64,000 nucleotides of DNA, from contig NZ_WTYV01000005.1 in the NCBI RefSeq assembly GCF_009827655.1, forward strand, positions 62,001 through 126,000, in the 5' to 3' direction. Shown here piece after piece: positions 24,701 to 34,063 of this stretch. Source of the DNA: Alteraurantiacibacter buctensis. GTDB lineage: Bacteria > Pseudomonadota > Alphaproteobacteria > Sphingomonadales > Sphingomonadaceae. A program made the translations under genes and the position numbers. The stretch's first letter is position 1, and each line of letters begins with the position of its first letter. Under the pieces are notes generated by a model. That model saw only the letters and a list, made by a program, of their open reading frames with translations. It had not been told where the DNA came from and ran no database searches.

Positions 24701-25390
24701 TCAGCGGGTGGCGCCCGCCCCAGAACTGGCCCCGGAACTGGCCCGGTTCATGCGCTGGATCTTGTCGGCCAGGCCCTTGTTGAGCCGCCGTTCGAAAGCG
24801 CGGCCAAGTTCGGGCATCGCGGCCATCAGGTTGGCCAGCGCCTCGCGGTCGAACACCGCGATCCGCGCGGGCAGCGCCACCTTGACGGTGGCCGAGGCCC
24901 CCTCGCCCGTCACCAGGCTCATCTCGCCCAGGAAGTCGTCCGGGCCGCAAGTGCCCACCGGCAGGCCTTCGTGTTCGATGGCGATCTGGCCGGTGGCGAC
25001 ATAGATCAGCGGCGGGGCTTTCTGGCCCTGGCGCATCAACACCTCGCCGGTATCGGCATCGCGCCAAGTGATTACATCGCGCAGGCGGCGCTGCTTGGCG
25101 GGCTCCTCGATGGCCAGCACTTCGGCGATGAGAGCGCGTTCCTCGGCGGTCAGTGCACCCTGGCGCAGACGGCGCGAAAGCCGGGCGAACTGGATCAAGT
25201 TGACGGTGAGAAGAACTGCCGCGCCAACCGTTGTCACCCCGGCATCGGCTGCAGCGCCGGCACAAAGGAGGGATGCGAACCCCATTGCGGCCAGCAGGTG
25301 CAGCCAGCGCCGCGCCCGCACCAGGAAGGCGGCCAGCAGGAGCAGTCCCCCCAGCACCGCCAGCGGCAAGGCCCAAGCCGTCAATGCCAT
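24701..25390 (-). CDS. Membrane-anchored cyclic-nucleotide-binding-domain protein
   Basis: A 229-residue protein with three N-terminal hydrophobic segments (WALPLAVLGGLLLLAAFLV, LHLLAAMGFASLLCAGAA, VTTVGAAVLLTVNLIQFA), then a linker and a cNMP-binding beta roll (LMRQGQKAPPLIYVATGQIAI, DDFLGEMSLVTGEGASATVKV). There is no DNA-binding domain. The layout resembles Popeye-domain-like membrane sensors. The GEMS segment retains the phosphate-cassette glycine and glutamate but lacks the usual RxA arginine, so nucleotide binding is uncertain. It sits 3 bases upstream of the 2H phosphoesterase stop region with no clear partner. Confidence 0.75.
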   Translation of the reverse strand: MALTAWALPLAVLGGLLLLAAFLVRARRWLHLLAAMGFASLLCAGAAADAGVTTVGAAVLLTVNLIQFARLSRRLRQGALTAEERALIAEVLAIEEPAKQRRLRDVITWRDADTGEVLMRQGQKAPPLIYVATGQIAIEHEGLPVGTCGPDDFLGEMSLVTGEGASATVKVALPARIAVFDREALANLMAAMPELGRAFERRLNKGLADKIQRMNRASSGASSGAGATR

Positions 25391-25393
25391 GTG

Positions 25394-25921
25394 TCAGTCC
25401 CTCCTGCTCCCCCGAAACCGCCAGCGGCCCAGCAGATCCCACGGTCCACCCAGATAAGAATGCAATTCCAACCCGCGGAAGGCAAATTCGCGCGGTTCGA
25501 CGCGCATGGCGAGGTCCTGCTGCAGGGCGATGGCCTCTGCCAGCGTCACCTTGTTCTGTACGGTAATGTGCAGCCTCGGCCGGGCCTGGTCCTGCGCGGT
25601 CAGCATGCCCTTGAAATGGGCGGCAATCTCGTCACGCAGGTCAAGCATGGCCGGGCTCGCCAGCTTCAGCGCCGTACCCCGCCCCAGGCTGGTCACGCCT
25701 TCCAGCCGCGCGGGCACAGGCGGGCGGTTGGCCAGTCGCGCCAGCAAGTCGCGCAGTTCGCCTTCCACCATCGGCGGCAGGGCATGGAACAGGGTGACAT
25801 GGGCCTTCAGGTAGTTGCGTTCAGGCGGGAAGTGGTTGGTGCGCAGTTGGGTCGCCCAGGAATAGAGATCGGGCGGCAGTTCCGCCGTGACGATCAGCGG
25901 ATGGCCCGGGTTGGCGCTCAC
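25394..25921 (-). CDS. 2'-5' RNA ligase family (2H phosphoesterase)
   Basis: A 175-residue protein with the two catalytic HxT/S-type motifs of 2H phosphoesterases, HVTLFHAL and HITVQNKV, separated by about 75 residues, and with roughly symmetric lobes. Members act on 2',3'-cyclic phosphates or 2'-5' bonds in RNA or small nucleotides. Its substrate is not known. The start overlaps the mltG stop by 4 bases, so the two are co-translated. Confidence 0.85.
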   Translation of the reverse strand: MSANPGHPLIVTAELPPDLYSWATQLRTNHFPPERNYLKAHVTLFHALPPMVEGELRDLLARLANRPPVPARLEGVTSLGRGTALKLASPAMLDLRDEIAAHFKGMLTAQDQARPRLHITVQNKVTLAEAIALQQDLAMRVEPREFAFRGLELHSYLGGPWDLLGRWRFRGSRRD

Positions 25922-26889
25922 ATTTCCCCGCGGCTGCGGCGCAGCGCATACCAGCGCTCCACGTTGGCCTGGTGCTCCTCACCCGTGCGGGCGAAGGCAT
26001 GGCCGCCGCTGCCATCCGCCACCATGAACAGCGCATCGGTCTGATCGGGGTTCAGCACGGCAGCAATCGATTCGCGGCCGGGATTGGTGATCGGCCCTTC
26101 CGGCAGGCCGTCCATCGAGTAGGTGTTGTAGCCGTTGACCGCGCGGATCTCGGATTGGCGGATGCGGCGGCCCAGCGGCTTGCCTCGAGTGATCGGGTAG
26201 ATGATCGTGGGATCGGCCTGCAGCCTCATGCCGATACGCAGGCGGTTGGAATAGAGGCCGGCAACCATGCCGCGTTCTCCCGGCACGCCGGTTTCCTTCT
26301 CCACGATGGAGGCCAGGATCACCGCCTCGCGCGGGCTGTTCACCACGCTGCGCGGCCCCTTGGTCGGCCACAGCTCGGCCAGCGTCCGGGTCATCGCCGC
26401 CTGCATCCGGTCAAGCACGGCCTGGCGGCTTTCGCCCCGCTCGAAATCATAAGTATCGGGCAGGATCGAGCCTTCAGCCGGCACTTCGATACTGCCGGTC
26501 AGCAGCGGCTCTGCCATCAGCTTTTCGTAGACGAGGATGCTGGGCATGCCTTCGGGCACGGTGACCATGCGGCGCAGGGCCACCCCATGCTGCAGGATGT
26601 CGAGGATACCGGCCGCGCTAGACCCGGCGGGAAGCATGAATTCGCCCGCCTTGATCGGATCGCCGCTGCCCAGGATCTTGGCGCGCAGCAGGAAACCTTC
26701 GGCCGAACCGATCAGTCCCTCCTCCTCCAGCTTGCCGGCGGTGGAAGTGAGCGTCGCGCCATCGGGCACGATGAAGGCGGTGTCAGCCTCGACCTGGTCG
26801 GTCAGGTACCAGCCGCCCGCCAGCCACACGCCCAGCGCCAGCAGCCCGGCGACGAGCAGGCCGAAAAGCAGACAGCCGAGCTTGCGCAT
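25918..26889 (-). CDS. mltG: Endolytic peptidoglycan transglycosylase MltG
   Basis: An inner-membrane lytic transglycosylase that cuts nascent glycan strands and sets their length. One N-terminal helix (LGCLLFGLLVAGLLALGVWLA) is followed by the YceG/LysM-like region and the catalytic domain. The catalytic glutamate lies in ASIVEKETG, with RLQADPTIIY and SPYNTY-like GYNTYSMDGLPEGPI. The length, 323 residues, is normal. It lies 3 bases after fabF in the operon acpP-fabF-mltG, a common alphaproteobacterial order. Confidence 0.94.
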   Translation of the reverse strand: MRKLGCLLFGLLVAGLLALGVWLAGGWYLTDQVEADTAFIVPDGATLTSTAGKLEEEGLIGSAEGFLLRAKILGSGDPIKAGEFMLPAGSSAAGILDILQHGVALRRMVTVPEGMPSILVYEKLMAEPLLTGSIEVPAEGSILPDTYDFERGESRQAVLDRMQAAMTRTLAELWPTKGPRSVVNSPREAVILASIVEKETGVPGERGMVAGLYSNRLRIGMRLQADPTIIYPITRGKPLGRRIRQSEIRAVNGYNTYSMDGLPEGPITNPGRESIAAVLNPDQTDALFMVADGSGGHAFARTGEEHQANVERWYALRRSRGEM

Positions 26890-26892
26890 GGC

Positions 26893-28152
26893 CTAGTCGA
26901 GCGCCTTGACCACCAGGCTGGCGTTGGTCCCGCCGAAGCCGAAGCTGTTGTTCAGCGCGGCGCGCACGGGGCGCTTCCTGGCCTTCAGCGGCACCAGATC
27001 CACGCCTTCAGTGCCTTCATCCGGGTTGGTGAGGTTGAGCGTGGGCGGCACGATCTGGTCACGGATGGCGAGGATGCAGAAGATGCTCTCAACGGCGCCT
27101 GCGCCGCCCAGAAGGTGGCCAATCGCGCTCTTGGTGCTGCTCATCGATGCGCCGGACAGGTCATTGCCCAGCACGCGCTTCACCGCCGCCAGTTCGATGG
27201 TGTCGGCCATAGTGCTGGTGCCGTGGGCGTTGACGTAATCGATGTCGCCCGCCGAAAGGCCGGCTTTCTTCAGCGCCATGCGCATGGCATTTTCCGCGCC
27301 CGCGCCATCAGGATGCGGAGCGGTGACGTGATAGGCATCGCCCGACAGGCCATAGCCGACCACTTCGGCATAGATCTTCGCGCCGCGAGCCTTGGCGTGT
27401 TCGTATTCCTCCAGCACCACCACGCCCGCGCCCTCGCCCATGACGAAGCCGTCACGGTCCTTGTCATAAGGGCGGCTGGCTTCGGTCGGCCGGTCGTTGA
27501 AGCTGCAATTGAGCGCGCGGGCCTGGGCAAAGCCGGCAATGCCGATGGGGCAGATTGTCGCTTCCGCGCCGCCCGCCAGCATGATGTCGGCATCGTCATC
27601 GCGGATCATCCGCGCCGCATCACCGATCGAGTGCGCGCCGGTGGAGCAGGCGGTGACCACTGCGTGGTTGGGGCCCATCAGGCCGTACTTGATGCTCACC
27701 TGCCCGCTGATCAGGTTGATCAGGCGGCCGTGGACGAAGTGGGGGCTGACGCGGCCGGGGCCACGCTCGTGCAGGTTGACCGATTCCAGCTCGATCCCCG
27801 GCAGGCCGCCGATGCCCGAACCGATGCTGCACCCGGCGCGCAGCTTCTGCTCATGCGTCATTTCGGTGAGGCCAGCGTCTTCCAGCGCCTGGCCGGCGGC
27901 ATCGATGCCGAAGACAATGAACGGATCGACCTGGCGCTGGATCTTGTGGTCCACCCGCTTGTCAGCGTCAAAACCCCAGGGATGGTCCTTGCCCTTCACC
28001 TCGCCGGCGATGGTGCACTTCTGGTTGCTCGCGTCGAAATGGGTGATCGGCCCGATGCCACTTTCCCCGGCCAGCAGGTTGGCCCAGGTGGTTTCCACAT
28101 CGCCACCCAGCGGGGTGACGAGGCCAAGTCCGGTTACGACCACGCGACGCAT
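26893..28152 (-). CDS. fabF: 3-oxoacyl-ACP synthase II
   Basis: The KAS II condensing enzyme that elongates acyl-ACP in type II fatty acid synthesis. The catalytic triad is visible as the cysteine in VTACSTGAHS and histidines in NAHGTSTMADT and IGHLLGGAGAVE, with the C-terminal FGFGGTNA. ATG 28152 (MRRVVVTGLG) is chosen over the ATG two codons upstream because the fold begins there. It follows acpP by 120 bases. Confidence 0.96.
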   Translation of the reverse strand: MRRVVVTGLGLVTPLGGDVETTWANLLAGESGIGPITHFDASNQKCTIAGEVKGKDHPWGFDADKRVDHKIQRQVDPFIVFGIDAAGQALEDAGLTEMTHEQKLRAGCSIGSGIGGLPGIELESVNLHERGPGRVSPHFVHGRLINLISGQVSIKYGLMGPNHAVVTACSTGAHSIGDAARMIRDDDADIMLAGGAEATICPIGIAGFAQARALNCSFNDRPTEASRPYDKDRDGFVMGEGAGVVVLEEYEHAKARGAKIYAEVVGYGLSGDAYHVTAPHPDGAGAENAMRMALKKAGLSAGDIDYVNAHGTSTMADTIELAAVKRVLGNDLSGASMSSTKSAIGHLLGGAGAVESIFCILAIRDQIVPPTLNLTNPDEGTEGVDLVPLKARKRPVRAALNNSFGFGGTNASLVVKALD

Positions 28153-28272
28153 AGGCACTCTCTCTCCTCAAAACCACGAAAGGCCCAGCCACGCATGGCC
28201 GGGCCCCTCATCCCCGTCCGCCCATCCCCTGCGGGTACGGTGCGGGCGATATGCGAACAGGGTGTCGGGCGC

Positions 28273-28509
28273 TTAGCCCGCGTTTTCGTCGATGTACTTG
28301 ATCGCGTCACCAACGGTGTTGATCTTCTCGGCCGCATCGTCGGGGATTTCCACGCCGAACTCTTCCTCGAAGGCCATCACCAGTTCCACGATGTCGAGGC
28401 TGTCGGCGCCCAGATCATCGATGAAGCTTGCTTCCGGATTGACCTTGTCTTCCTCGACGCCGAGGTGCTCGACAACGATCTTCTTCACGCGGTCGGCGGT
28501 ATCGCTCAT
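28273..28509 (-). CDS. acpP: Acyl carrier protein
   Basis: A 78-residue acidic helical carrier for acyl chains. The phosphopantetheine-attachment serine is in [17 protein letters not shown], within the expected context, and the flanking helices [10 protein letters not shown] and [13 protein letters not shown] match AcpP. GAGGGAAG lies before the ATG. It is first in the run acpP-fabF-mltG. Confidence 0.97.
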   Translation of the reverse strand: MSDTADRVKKIVVEHLGVEEDKVNPEASFIDDLGADSLDIVELVMAFEEEFGVEIPDDAAEKINTVGDAIKYIDENAG

Positions 28510-28629
28510 GTAACTTCCCTCTCGAAAATTCAGGGTTGGATTTGCACCACGCCCTAAAGAAGGCGTGCCGCCCGCGCAAGGGCAGAACCGCCCGGTGGAG
28601 CGCGCCAGCCGGGGAAAATCTATTGTCCG

Positions 28630-29556
28630 CTAAAGCCCGCGCTGCTCGATCTGCGCCCGTCCACGGCGATATTGCGCCATCCGCGCCAGCCCTTCGCGCC
28701 CTTCGCGCTGGGCACCGCGGCTGGTGGTAAGCTGCTGGTAGCCCTGCTCTGCCGCAGCGTAATCACCCGCCTGCTCGGCACACAATGCGTTGTTGTGCAC
28801 CAGTTGCACGTGTCCGGGAGCCTGCGGCAGCAACGAGGCAAAGATGGCACAGGCTGCCGCCGGATCGCGCTCGGTCTGGCGCATGGCCTGGCGATAGGTG
28901 TCGCGCAGCGGGCGCGGCAATTCGTCCCTGCCGCCCATCACCCGGATCGAGCGGCTTTCGTGCGCCGGGGCCAGGGCATAGCGGATCTGCGTGGTGAAAT
29001 CGGCCAGCATTGAATCGACCTGGGCGTCGAAATCAGGCTCATCGTCGAATCCCGGGCAGAATTCGGCGCCACGGCTGCTTTCCTGCGAATAGCGCCAGAC
29101 CAGTTGCCCGCCGCGCCGCACCAGCCGCAGCTCCGGGCGCACCACCGTGGTGGCCCGCAGGCATTCCACTTCCCGGTTCTCGCGCGCCTGGCAGTTGTCG
29201 TACTGGTCATAGCTGACGCAGACATCGCGCCGCAGCATGGTCACGTTCTCGTCAACGCGGGTCCGCACGTCACCCTGCAGCACGCCATCGGCATCGCGCC
29301 CGAAACGGCCGACCAGCACGGACAGCCAAGGCCGGCCATCGATCCGTACATCGCGCAGGGCATCAGCCACCTGCAGCGAAAGGCGCGGCCCGTCTTCGCC
29401 AGAGAAATTTTCCACCGCGAGGGAGCGCAAGGTAGCCGCCTCGTCATTCCCGGCAGGGAAATAGCCGTCCACCCGCATCTGCTCGGCGCTCGCGGGCAAA
29501 GCCGTAACCAGCGTGGCGACGATTGCGAGAGCGCTGAAACCCCAATTCCTGTGCAT
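28630..29556 (-). CDS. Exported protein of unknown function with TPR-like C terminus
   Basis: A 308-residue protein beginning with a signal peptide (MHRNWGFSALAIVATLVTALPASA, cut after ASA). The first half (LAVENFSGEDGPRLSLQVADALR, then WLSVLVGRFG) resembles the nucleotide-binding-like fold of LpoB/CsgG-type periplasmic lipoproteins, but I cannot place it in a family. Four cysteines (CVSYDQYDNC, VECLR, FCPGF) could form disulphides. The C-terminal third (CAIFASLLPQAPGHVQLVHNNALCAEQAGDYAAAEQGYQQL, part shown) has TPR periodicity. ATG 29556 with GGGGGAAG upstream is preferred over the start at 29604. It probably works in the periplasm. Confidence 0.65.
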   Translation of the reverse strand: MHRNWGFSALAIVATLVTALPASAEQMRVDGYFPAGNDEAATLRSLAVENFSGEDGPRLSLQVADALRDVRIDGRPWLSVLVGRFGRDADGVLQGDVRTRVDENVTMLRRDVCVSYDQYDNCQARENREVECLRATTVVRPELRLVRRGGQLVWRYSQESSRGAEFCPGFDDEPDFDAQVDSMLADFTTQIRYALAPAHESRSIRVMGGRDELPRPLRDTYRQAMRQTERDPAAACAIFASLLPQAPGHVQLVHNNALCAEQAGDYAAAEQGYQQLTTSRGAQREGREGLARMAQYRRGRAQIEQRGL

Positions 29557-29659
29557 CACACTTCCCCCAAAGCAAGCGATGGCCGGGGCATAGGCCTGCA
29601 CCAATCTACCGTGGCTGAACAGCAGGGTTTTGCGCCGTTCAGTTCGATGACGGGACTTG

Positions 29660-31447
29660 TCAGGACTTGGGCGCTTCCACCACCCGGATGCTCAGTTCGC
29701 GCAACTGCTTCGGCTCGGCCGGGGACGGCGCGTTCATCAGCAGGTCTTCGGCCTTCTGGTTCATCGGGAACAGGGTGATTTCGCGCAGGTTCTGCGCGCC
29801 GCACAGCAACATCACCACCCGGTCCACACCCGCCGCCATGCCGCCGTGCGGCGGAGCGCCATAGTGGAACGCGCGGTACATGCCGCCAAAGCGCTCCTCC
29901 ACGTCGGCCTGAGTCAAGCCGGTGATCTCGAACGCCTTGACCATGGTTTCCGGGCTCTCGTTGCGGATCGATCCGCTGGCGATCTCGTAGCCGTTGCAGA
30001 CCAGGTCGTACTGGTAAGCCTTGATGGTCAGCGGGTCCTGCGTCTGCAGCGCCTCCATCCCGCCCTGTGGCATCGAGAACGGGTTGTGGCTGAATTCCAC
30101 TTTCTTCAGGTCCTCGTCCCATTCATAGAACGGGAAATCGACGATCCAGCACAGCTCGAAGCGGTCCTTGTCGATCAGGTCAAGCTGTTCGGCCACGCGG
30201 GTGCGGGCAAGGCCTGCCAGCTTGGCGGCCTGCTCTTCCTTGCCGGCGGCGAAGAACACGCCGTCGTTCTCGCCCAGGCCCAGCGCGGCGATCAGCTCGG
30301 CCGTGCGCTCCTCGCCGTGGTTCTTGGCGATGGGGCCGCCGGGCACGCCGTCCTTGATGTTGATGTAGCCCAGGCCCGAATGCCCTTCTGCGCGCGCCCA
30401 GTTGTTCATGTCATCGAAGAACTTGCGGCTGCCCGCGCCCGCACCCGGCGCCGGAATGGCGCGGATGGTGCCGCCGCTGGCCACGATCCCGGCAAAGATG
30501 CCGAAGCCGCTGCCTTCGAAGTGGCTGGTCACGTCCTTGATGATGATCGGGTTGCGCAGGTCGGGCTTGTCCGAACCATAGTCCAGCATCGACTGGGCAT
30601 AGGGAATGCGCCGGAAGCTGCCCGCCGGGGTTACCGGCTTGCCATCGGCAAAGGCCTCGAACACGCCGGCCATCACCGGCTCCATCGTGTCCCACACTTC
30701 CTCTTGCGTGACGAAGCTCATTTCCAGGTCAAGCTGGTAGAATTCGCCCGGCAGCCGGTCGGCGCGCGGGTCTTCGTCGCGGAAGCAGGGGGCGATCTGG
30801 AAATAGCGGTCGAAGCCCGCCACCATCAGCAACTGCTTGTACTGCTGCGGGGCCTGCGGCAGCGCATAGAACTTGCCCGGATGGATGCGGCTGGGCACCA
30901 GGAAGTCACGCGCGCCTTCGGGGCTGCTGGCGGTGAGGATCGGGGTGGAATATTCGGTGAACCCGGCAGCTTCCATGCGGCGGCGCATGTCGCTGATGAT
31001 CTGCGTGCGCTTGACGATGTTGGCGTGCAGCGTCTCGCGCCGCAGGTCCAGGAAGCGATAGCGCAGGCGGATATCCTCGGGGTATTCCTGCTCGCCCGCC
31101 ACCGGCAGGGGCAGTTCGTCTGCGCGGCTCAGCACCTTCACCTCGCGGGCGAAGACTTCGATCTCGCCGGTCGGCAGGTTGGGGTTGATCGTGCTCTCGG
31201 CCCGCGCCTTCACCACGCCATCGATGGTCACGACACTTTCCAGCCGCAGCCCTTCCAGCACCGGTAGCGCCACGCTGTCACTGTCGGCCACGATCTGGGT
31301 CAGTCCGTAATGGTCGCGCAGGTCCACGAACAGCACCCCGCCGTGGTCGCGCTTGCGGTGAACCCAGCCCGAGAGGCGGATGGTATCGCCCACGTTCGCC
31401 TTGCTGAGGGCTGCGCAGGTGTGGGTGCGGTAGGCGTGCATGGTCAT
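29660..31447 (-). CDS. aspS: Aspartyl-tRNA synthetase
   Basis: A class II synthetase charging tRNA-Asp (and, if non-discriminating, tRNA-Asn). An N-terminal OB fold ([24 protein letters not shown]) precedes the catalytic core with motif 2 ([10 protein letters not shown]) and motif 3 (GVDRVVMLL), and a bacterial-type insertion domain. About 595 residues is normal. The start is either ATG 31447 or 31441; the long frame to 31489 adds non-homologous residues. No partner gene adjoins it. Confidence 0.96.
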   Translation of the reverse strand: MTMHAYRTHTCAALSKANVGDTIRLSGWVHRKRDHGGVLFVDLRDHYGLTQIVADSDSVALPVLEGLRLESVVTIDGVVKARAESTINPNLPTGEIEVFAREVKVLSRADELPLPVAGEQEYPEDIRLRYRFLDLRRETLHANIVKRTQIISDMRRRMEAAGFTEYSTPILTASSPEGARDFLVPSRIHPGKFYALPQAPQQYKQLLMVAGFDRYFQIAPCFRDEDPRADRLPGEFYQLDLEMSFVTQEEVWDTMEPVMAGVFEAFADGKPVTPAGSFRRIPYAQSMLDYGSDKPDLRNPIIIKDVTSHFEGSGFGIFAGIVASGGTIRAIPAPGAGAGSRKFFDDMNNWARAEGHSGLGYINIKDGVPGGPIAKNHGEERTAELIAALGLGENDGVFFAAGKEEQAAKLAGLARTRVAEQLDLIDKDRFELCWIVDFPFYEWDEDLKKVEFSHNPFSMPQGGMEALQTQDPLTIKAYQYDLVCNGYEIASGSIRNESPETMVKAFEITGLTQADVEERFGGMYRAFHYGAPPHGGMAAGVDRVVMLLCGAQNLREITLFPMNQKAEDLLMNAPSPAEPKQLRELSIRVVEAPKS

Positions 31448-31727
31448 GGCGGCTTTTCGTTCTGGTAGGTATGGATGAAGCGCGGGCACAGGCCCGCTGC
31501 AAGCGGCGCGCTCTAGCCGTTTGCCGCGCGCCCGTCACCCCTTTTGCGCGGCAGCTTGGCCACACTTGGCCCGCAATCGTGGGAAAGCGGTAACAGGCCG
31601 TTGGCGTGAGGGCGGCAAGCGGTTACAGGGCCGCGCATATGGCTACCGCCGCACTGGCCGCAGGCGGAGCGGAAGGGCACAGCGCGGCCGCGGACGGTGA
31701 ACCGCCCACCAGCATGATGAAGACACG

Positions 31728-32945
31728 ATGCAGATCCATCCCCTGATTACCAAGACCGCCGACCTTGCCGAACTGTGCGAGCGGCTGGCGAAAAGCGAAT
31801 TCGTGTGCGTGGACACCGAATTCATGCGCGAGAACACCTACTACCCCCTTCTCTGCCTGATCCAGATCGGCAACGAGGAAGAGGCCGCGGCGATCGATCC
31901 GCTCGCCGATGGCCTGGACATGACCCCGCTGCTCAACCTGATGTGCGAGAACGAGGACGTGCTGAAGGTCTTCCACGCCGGCGGGCAGGATGTGGAGATC
32001 ATCTACAACCTCACCGGCAAGACCCCGCACCCCATCTTCGACACGCAGATCGCCATGATGGCCATCAGCCAGAGCGAGCAGATCGGCTATGCCAACCTGG
32101 TGGAAAGCTGGCTGGGCAAGACGATCGACAAGGGCGCCCGCTTCACCGACTGGAGCCGCCGCCCGCTGACCGAACGGCAGATCGAATATGCCATCGGTGA
32201 CGTGACCTACCTGGCCAAGATCTTCCCGCGCATCCTGAAGAAGCTGATCAAGACCGGCCGCGGGATCTGGCTGGATGCCGAGATGGAGAAGCTGGCAGAC
32301 CCCGCCAACTATGCCAACGACCTGGAGACCGCCTGGCACCGCATCCGCGCGCCGGGCCGCAACCCGGCCGTGCTGGGGCGCATGAAGGCACTGGCCGCCT
32401 GGCGCGAGACCGAGGCGCAGGACAAGGACATTCCGCGCGGCCGCATCATCCGCGACGAGACGCTGGCTGACATCGCCAGCCACCCGCCCAAGACGCAGGC
32501 CGACCTTGCCAAGGTGCGCGGCCTCAGCCAGGCGTGGAAGGATAATGACATTGGCCGCCGCCTGATGAAGGTGCTGACCAAGGCCGAACCGCTGCCGGAA
32601 GACGAAATGCCCGACCGGCCCAAGCGCGGCGCCCCGCTGGGCAAGGAGGGGGCGCTGGTGGCAGACCTCCTCAAGCTGCTGCTGAAGATCCGCAGCCGCG
32701 AACTGGATGTCGCCTCGCGCCTGCTCGCCCGCTCGGAAGAGCTGGAGGAACTGGCCGCCGGATCGCGCGACATGCCGATGCTGGAAAGCTGGCGCTACGA
32801 GACCTTCGGCAAGGATGCGCTGGAACTGGTGGAGGGCCGGCTGGCCTTTGCAGTGGAACGCGGACGGCTGAAGATGACCCGGCTTGAGCGCGATACCCCC
32901 GCACCTGCCGAAGCCCCGGCGGAGATCGAACCGGCGGCGGAATAG
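31728..32945 (+). CDS. rnd: Ribonuclease D
   Basis: A DEDDy 3'-5' exoribonuclease that trims tRNA precursors. Exo I is VDTEFMREN, Exo II is VFHAGGQDVEIIYN with FDTQIA, and Exo III is YAIGDVTYLAKI with the catalytic tyrosine. An HRDC domain follows (WRETEAQDKDIPRGRIIRDE, part). The C-terminal 35 residues are Pro/Ala/Glu-rich and dispensable-looking. At 405 residues it has family length. About 280 bases separate it from the divergent aspS, with no other gene seen between. Confidence 0.95.
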   Translation: MQIHPLITKTADLAELCERLAKSEFVCVDTEFMRENTYYPLLCLIQIGNEEEAAAIDPLADGLDMTPLLNLMCENEDVLKVFHAGGQDVEIIYNLTGKTPHPIFDTQIAMMAISQSEQIGYANLVESWLGKTIDKGARFTDWSRRPLTERQIEYAIGDVTYLAKIFPRILKKLIKTGRGIWLDAEMEKLADPANYANDLETAWHRIRAPGRNPAVLGRMKALAAWRETEAQDKDIPRGRIIRDETLADIASHPPKTQADLAKVRGLSQAWKDNDIGRRLMKVLTKAEPLPEDEMPDRPKRGAPLGKEGALVADLLKLLLKIRSRELDVASRLLARSEELEELAAGSRDMPMLESWRYETFGKDALELVEGRLAFAVERGRLKMTRLERDTPAPAEAPAEIEPAAE

Positions 32946-33053
32946 CCCCGCGGGCTGACAAATCCTGTTACCATTGCGACCGCCGCTTGACGGCCGCCCG
33001 GTTTGCGCCGCATTCCCCGCCTGGGTCGCGCGTAACTGGTGGGGTACGCCTAA

Positions 33054-34007
33054 ATGACCTATGCCTTGCATCGCCGTGACCTGTTCAAGCTGGCCGGGGC
33101 CGGTGGCCTGCTGCTGACACCTGCTGCCCGCCTGCTGGCGCAGAATCCGATGCCCGATGTGCGGATCGAACTGAACATGTCCGGCGCCAAGCGCGCCTTC
33201 ACCAAGCACCCCAAGGCGGCCATCCTGTCCTATCCGATCCGTTACATCATGGCGGCAGAGGGCAACGGCGGCGGCCGGGTGGGCATTTTCCTCACCCTGC
33301 GCGGCCCGACCGAGGCGGACATGGCGCAAATGGCCGGGGAAGCCCGCGCCGACCTGGCCCAGCGGCTGGAAGCCATCGGCCTGCCGGTGATGCCCCAGGC
33401 CGACATGCTGGCCAACCCTGCCGTCGCGGGCCTGGACTGGGGCCAGCCGCATTGGGACGAAGGCACGCCCGATCCCATGGGCCGGCGCATCTGGTACAAC
33501 ACCGCCGGGCCGGGGGAGCGGGTGATCAATCGCTGGGGCTCCACCAATGGCAGCGCGGAAATGGGCATCAACAACCGCATGGCCGCGCCCAGCCGCGCGC
33601 TGGATGCGGTCATCATCATTCCCAGCATGTTCCTGGAGTTCTCGACCCTTTCGGGCGACAGCCGCTCTGGCAGCCAGGGTTCCACAAGCTGGGTGGGCGG
33701 CGATATCTCGTTCGGTTTCAAGCCGTTCTCGTGGACCTATTACATGGCCGGCGGCCAGCGCAGCATCGAGATGCTGGGTGGCACCGTCAGCCCGCGCGGG
33801 CGCGGCCTGATCTCGGCCCAGCCGCTGCCCGGCACGATCAACAACAGCGTGGGCGCGCCTTCGGCAGACATGACCGAGCGGCTGGGCCGCGCGCGGATTG
33901 ACGAATTCGCGGTGGACATGGGGGCCTGGCGCGAATGGATGCGGGCCGCCTATCGCGGCTACAACACCGCCCTGACCGCCGAAATTGCCGAGGCCCGATC
34001 CGGTTAG
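33054..34007 (+). CDS. Tat-signal exported protein of unknown function
   Basis: A 317-residue protein with a twin-arginine leader: HRRDLFKLAGAGGLLLTPAARLLAQ fits the RRxFLK pattern, with a likely cut after LLA. The mature part has KHPKAAILSYPIRYIMAAEG and several Gly/Ser-rich stretches (SGDSRSGSQGSTSW, GSTNGSAEMG). No catalytic motif is recognised. Tat export suggests folding or cofactor loading before transport. It sits between rnd and oxyR in the same direction. Confidence 0.65.
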   Translation: MTYALHRRDLFKLAGAGGLLLTPAARLLAQNPMPDVRIELNMSGAKRAFTKHPKAAILSYPIRYIMAAEGNGGGRVGIFLTLRGPTEADMAQMAGEARADLAQRLEAIGLPVMPQADMLANPAVAGLDWGQPHWDEGTPDPMGRRIWYNTAGPGERVINRWGSTNGSAEMGINNRMAAPSRALDAVIIIPSMFLEFSTLSGDSRSGSQGSTSWVGGDISFGFKPFSWTYYMAGGQRSIEMLGGTVSPRGRGLISAQPLPGTINNSVGAPSADMTERLGRARIDEFAVDMGAWREWMRAAYRGYNTALTAEIAEARSG

Positions 34008-34063
34008 GCAGGCGCGACAGCGGTATTGGCCAAGCGGCGCGGCCATGCGATAGCTTGCGGGCA

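Noticed and set aside
25972-28557. An 861-codon open frame on the plus strand
   Set aside because: It spans the antisense of mltG, fabF and acpP, which are unmistakable on the minus strand.
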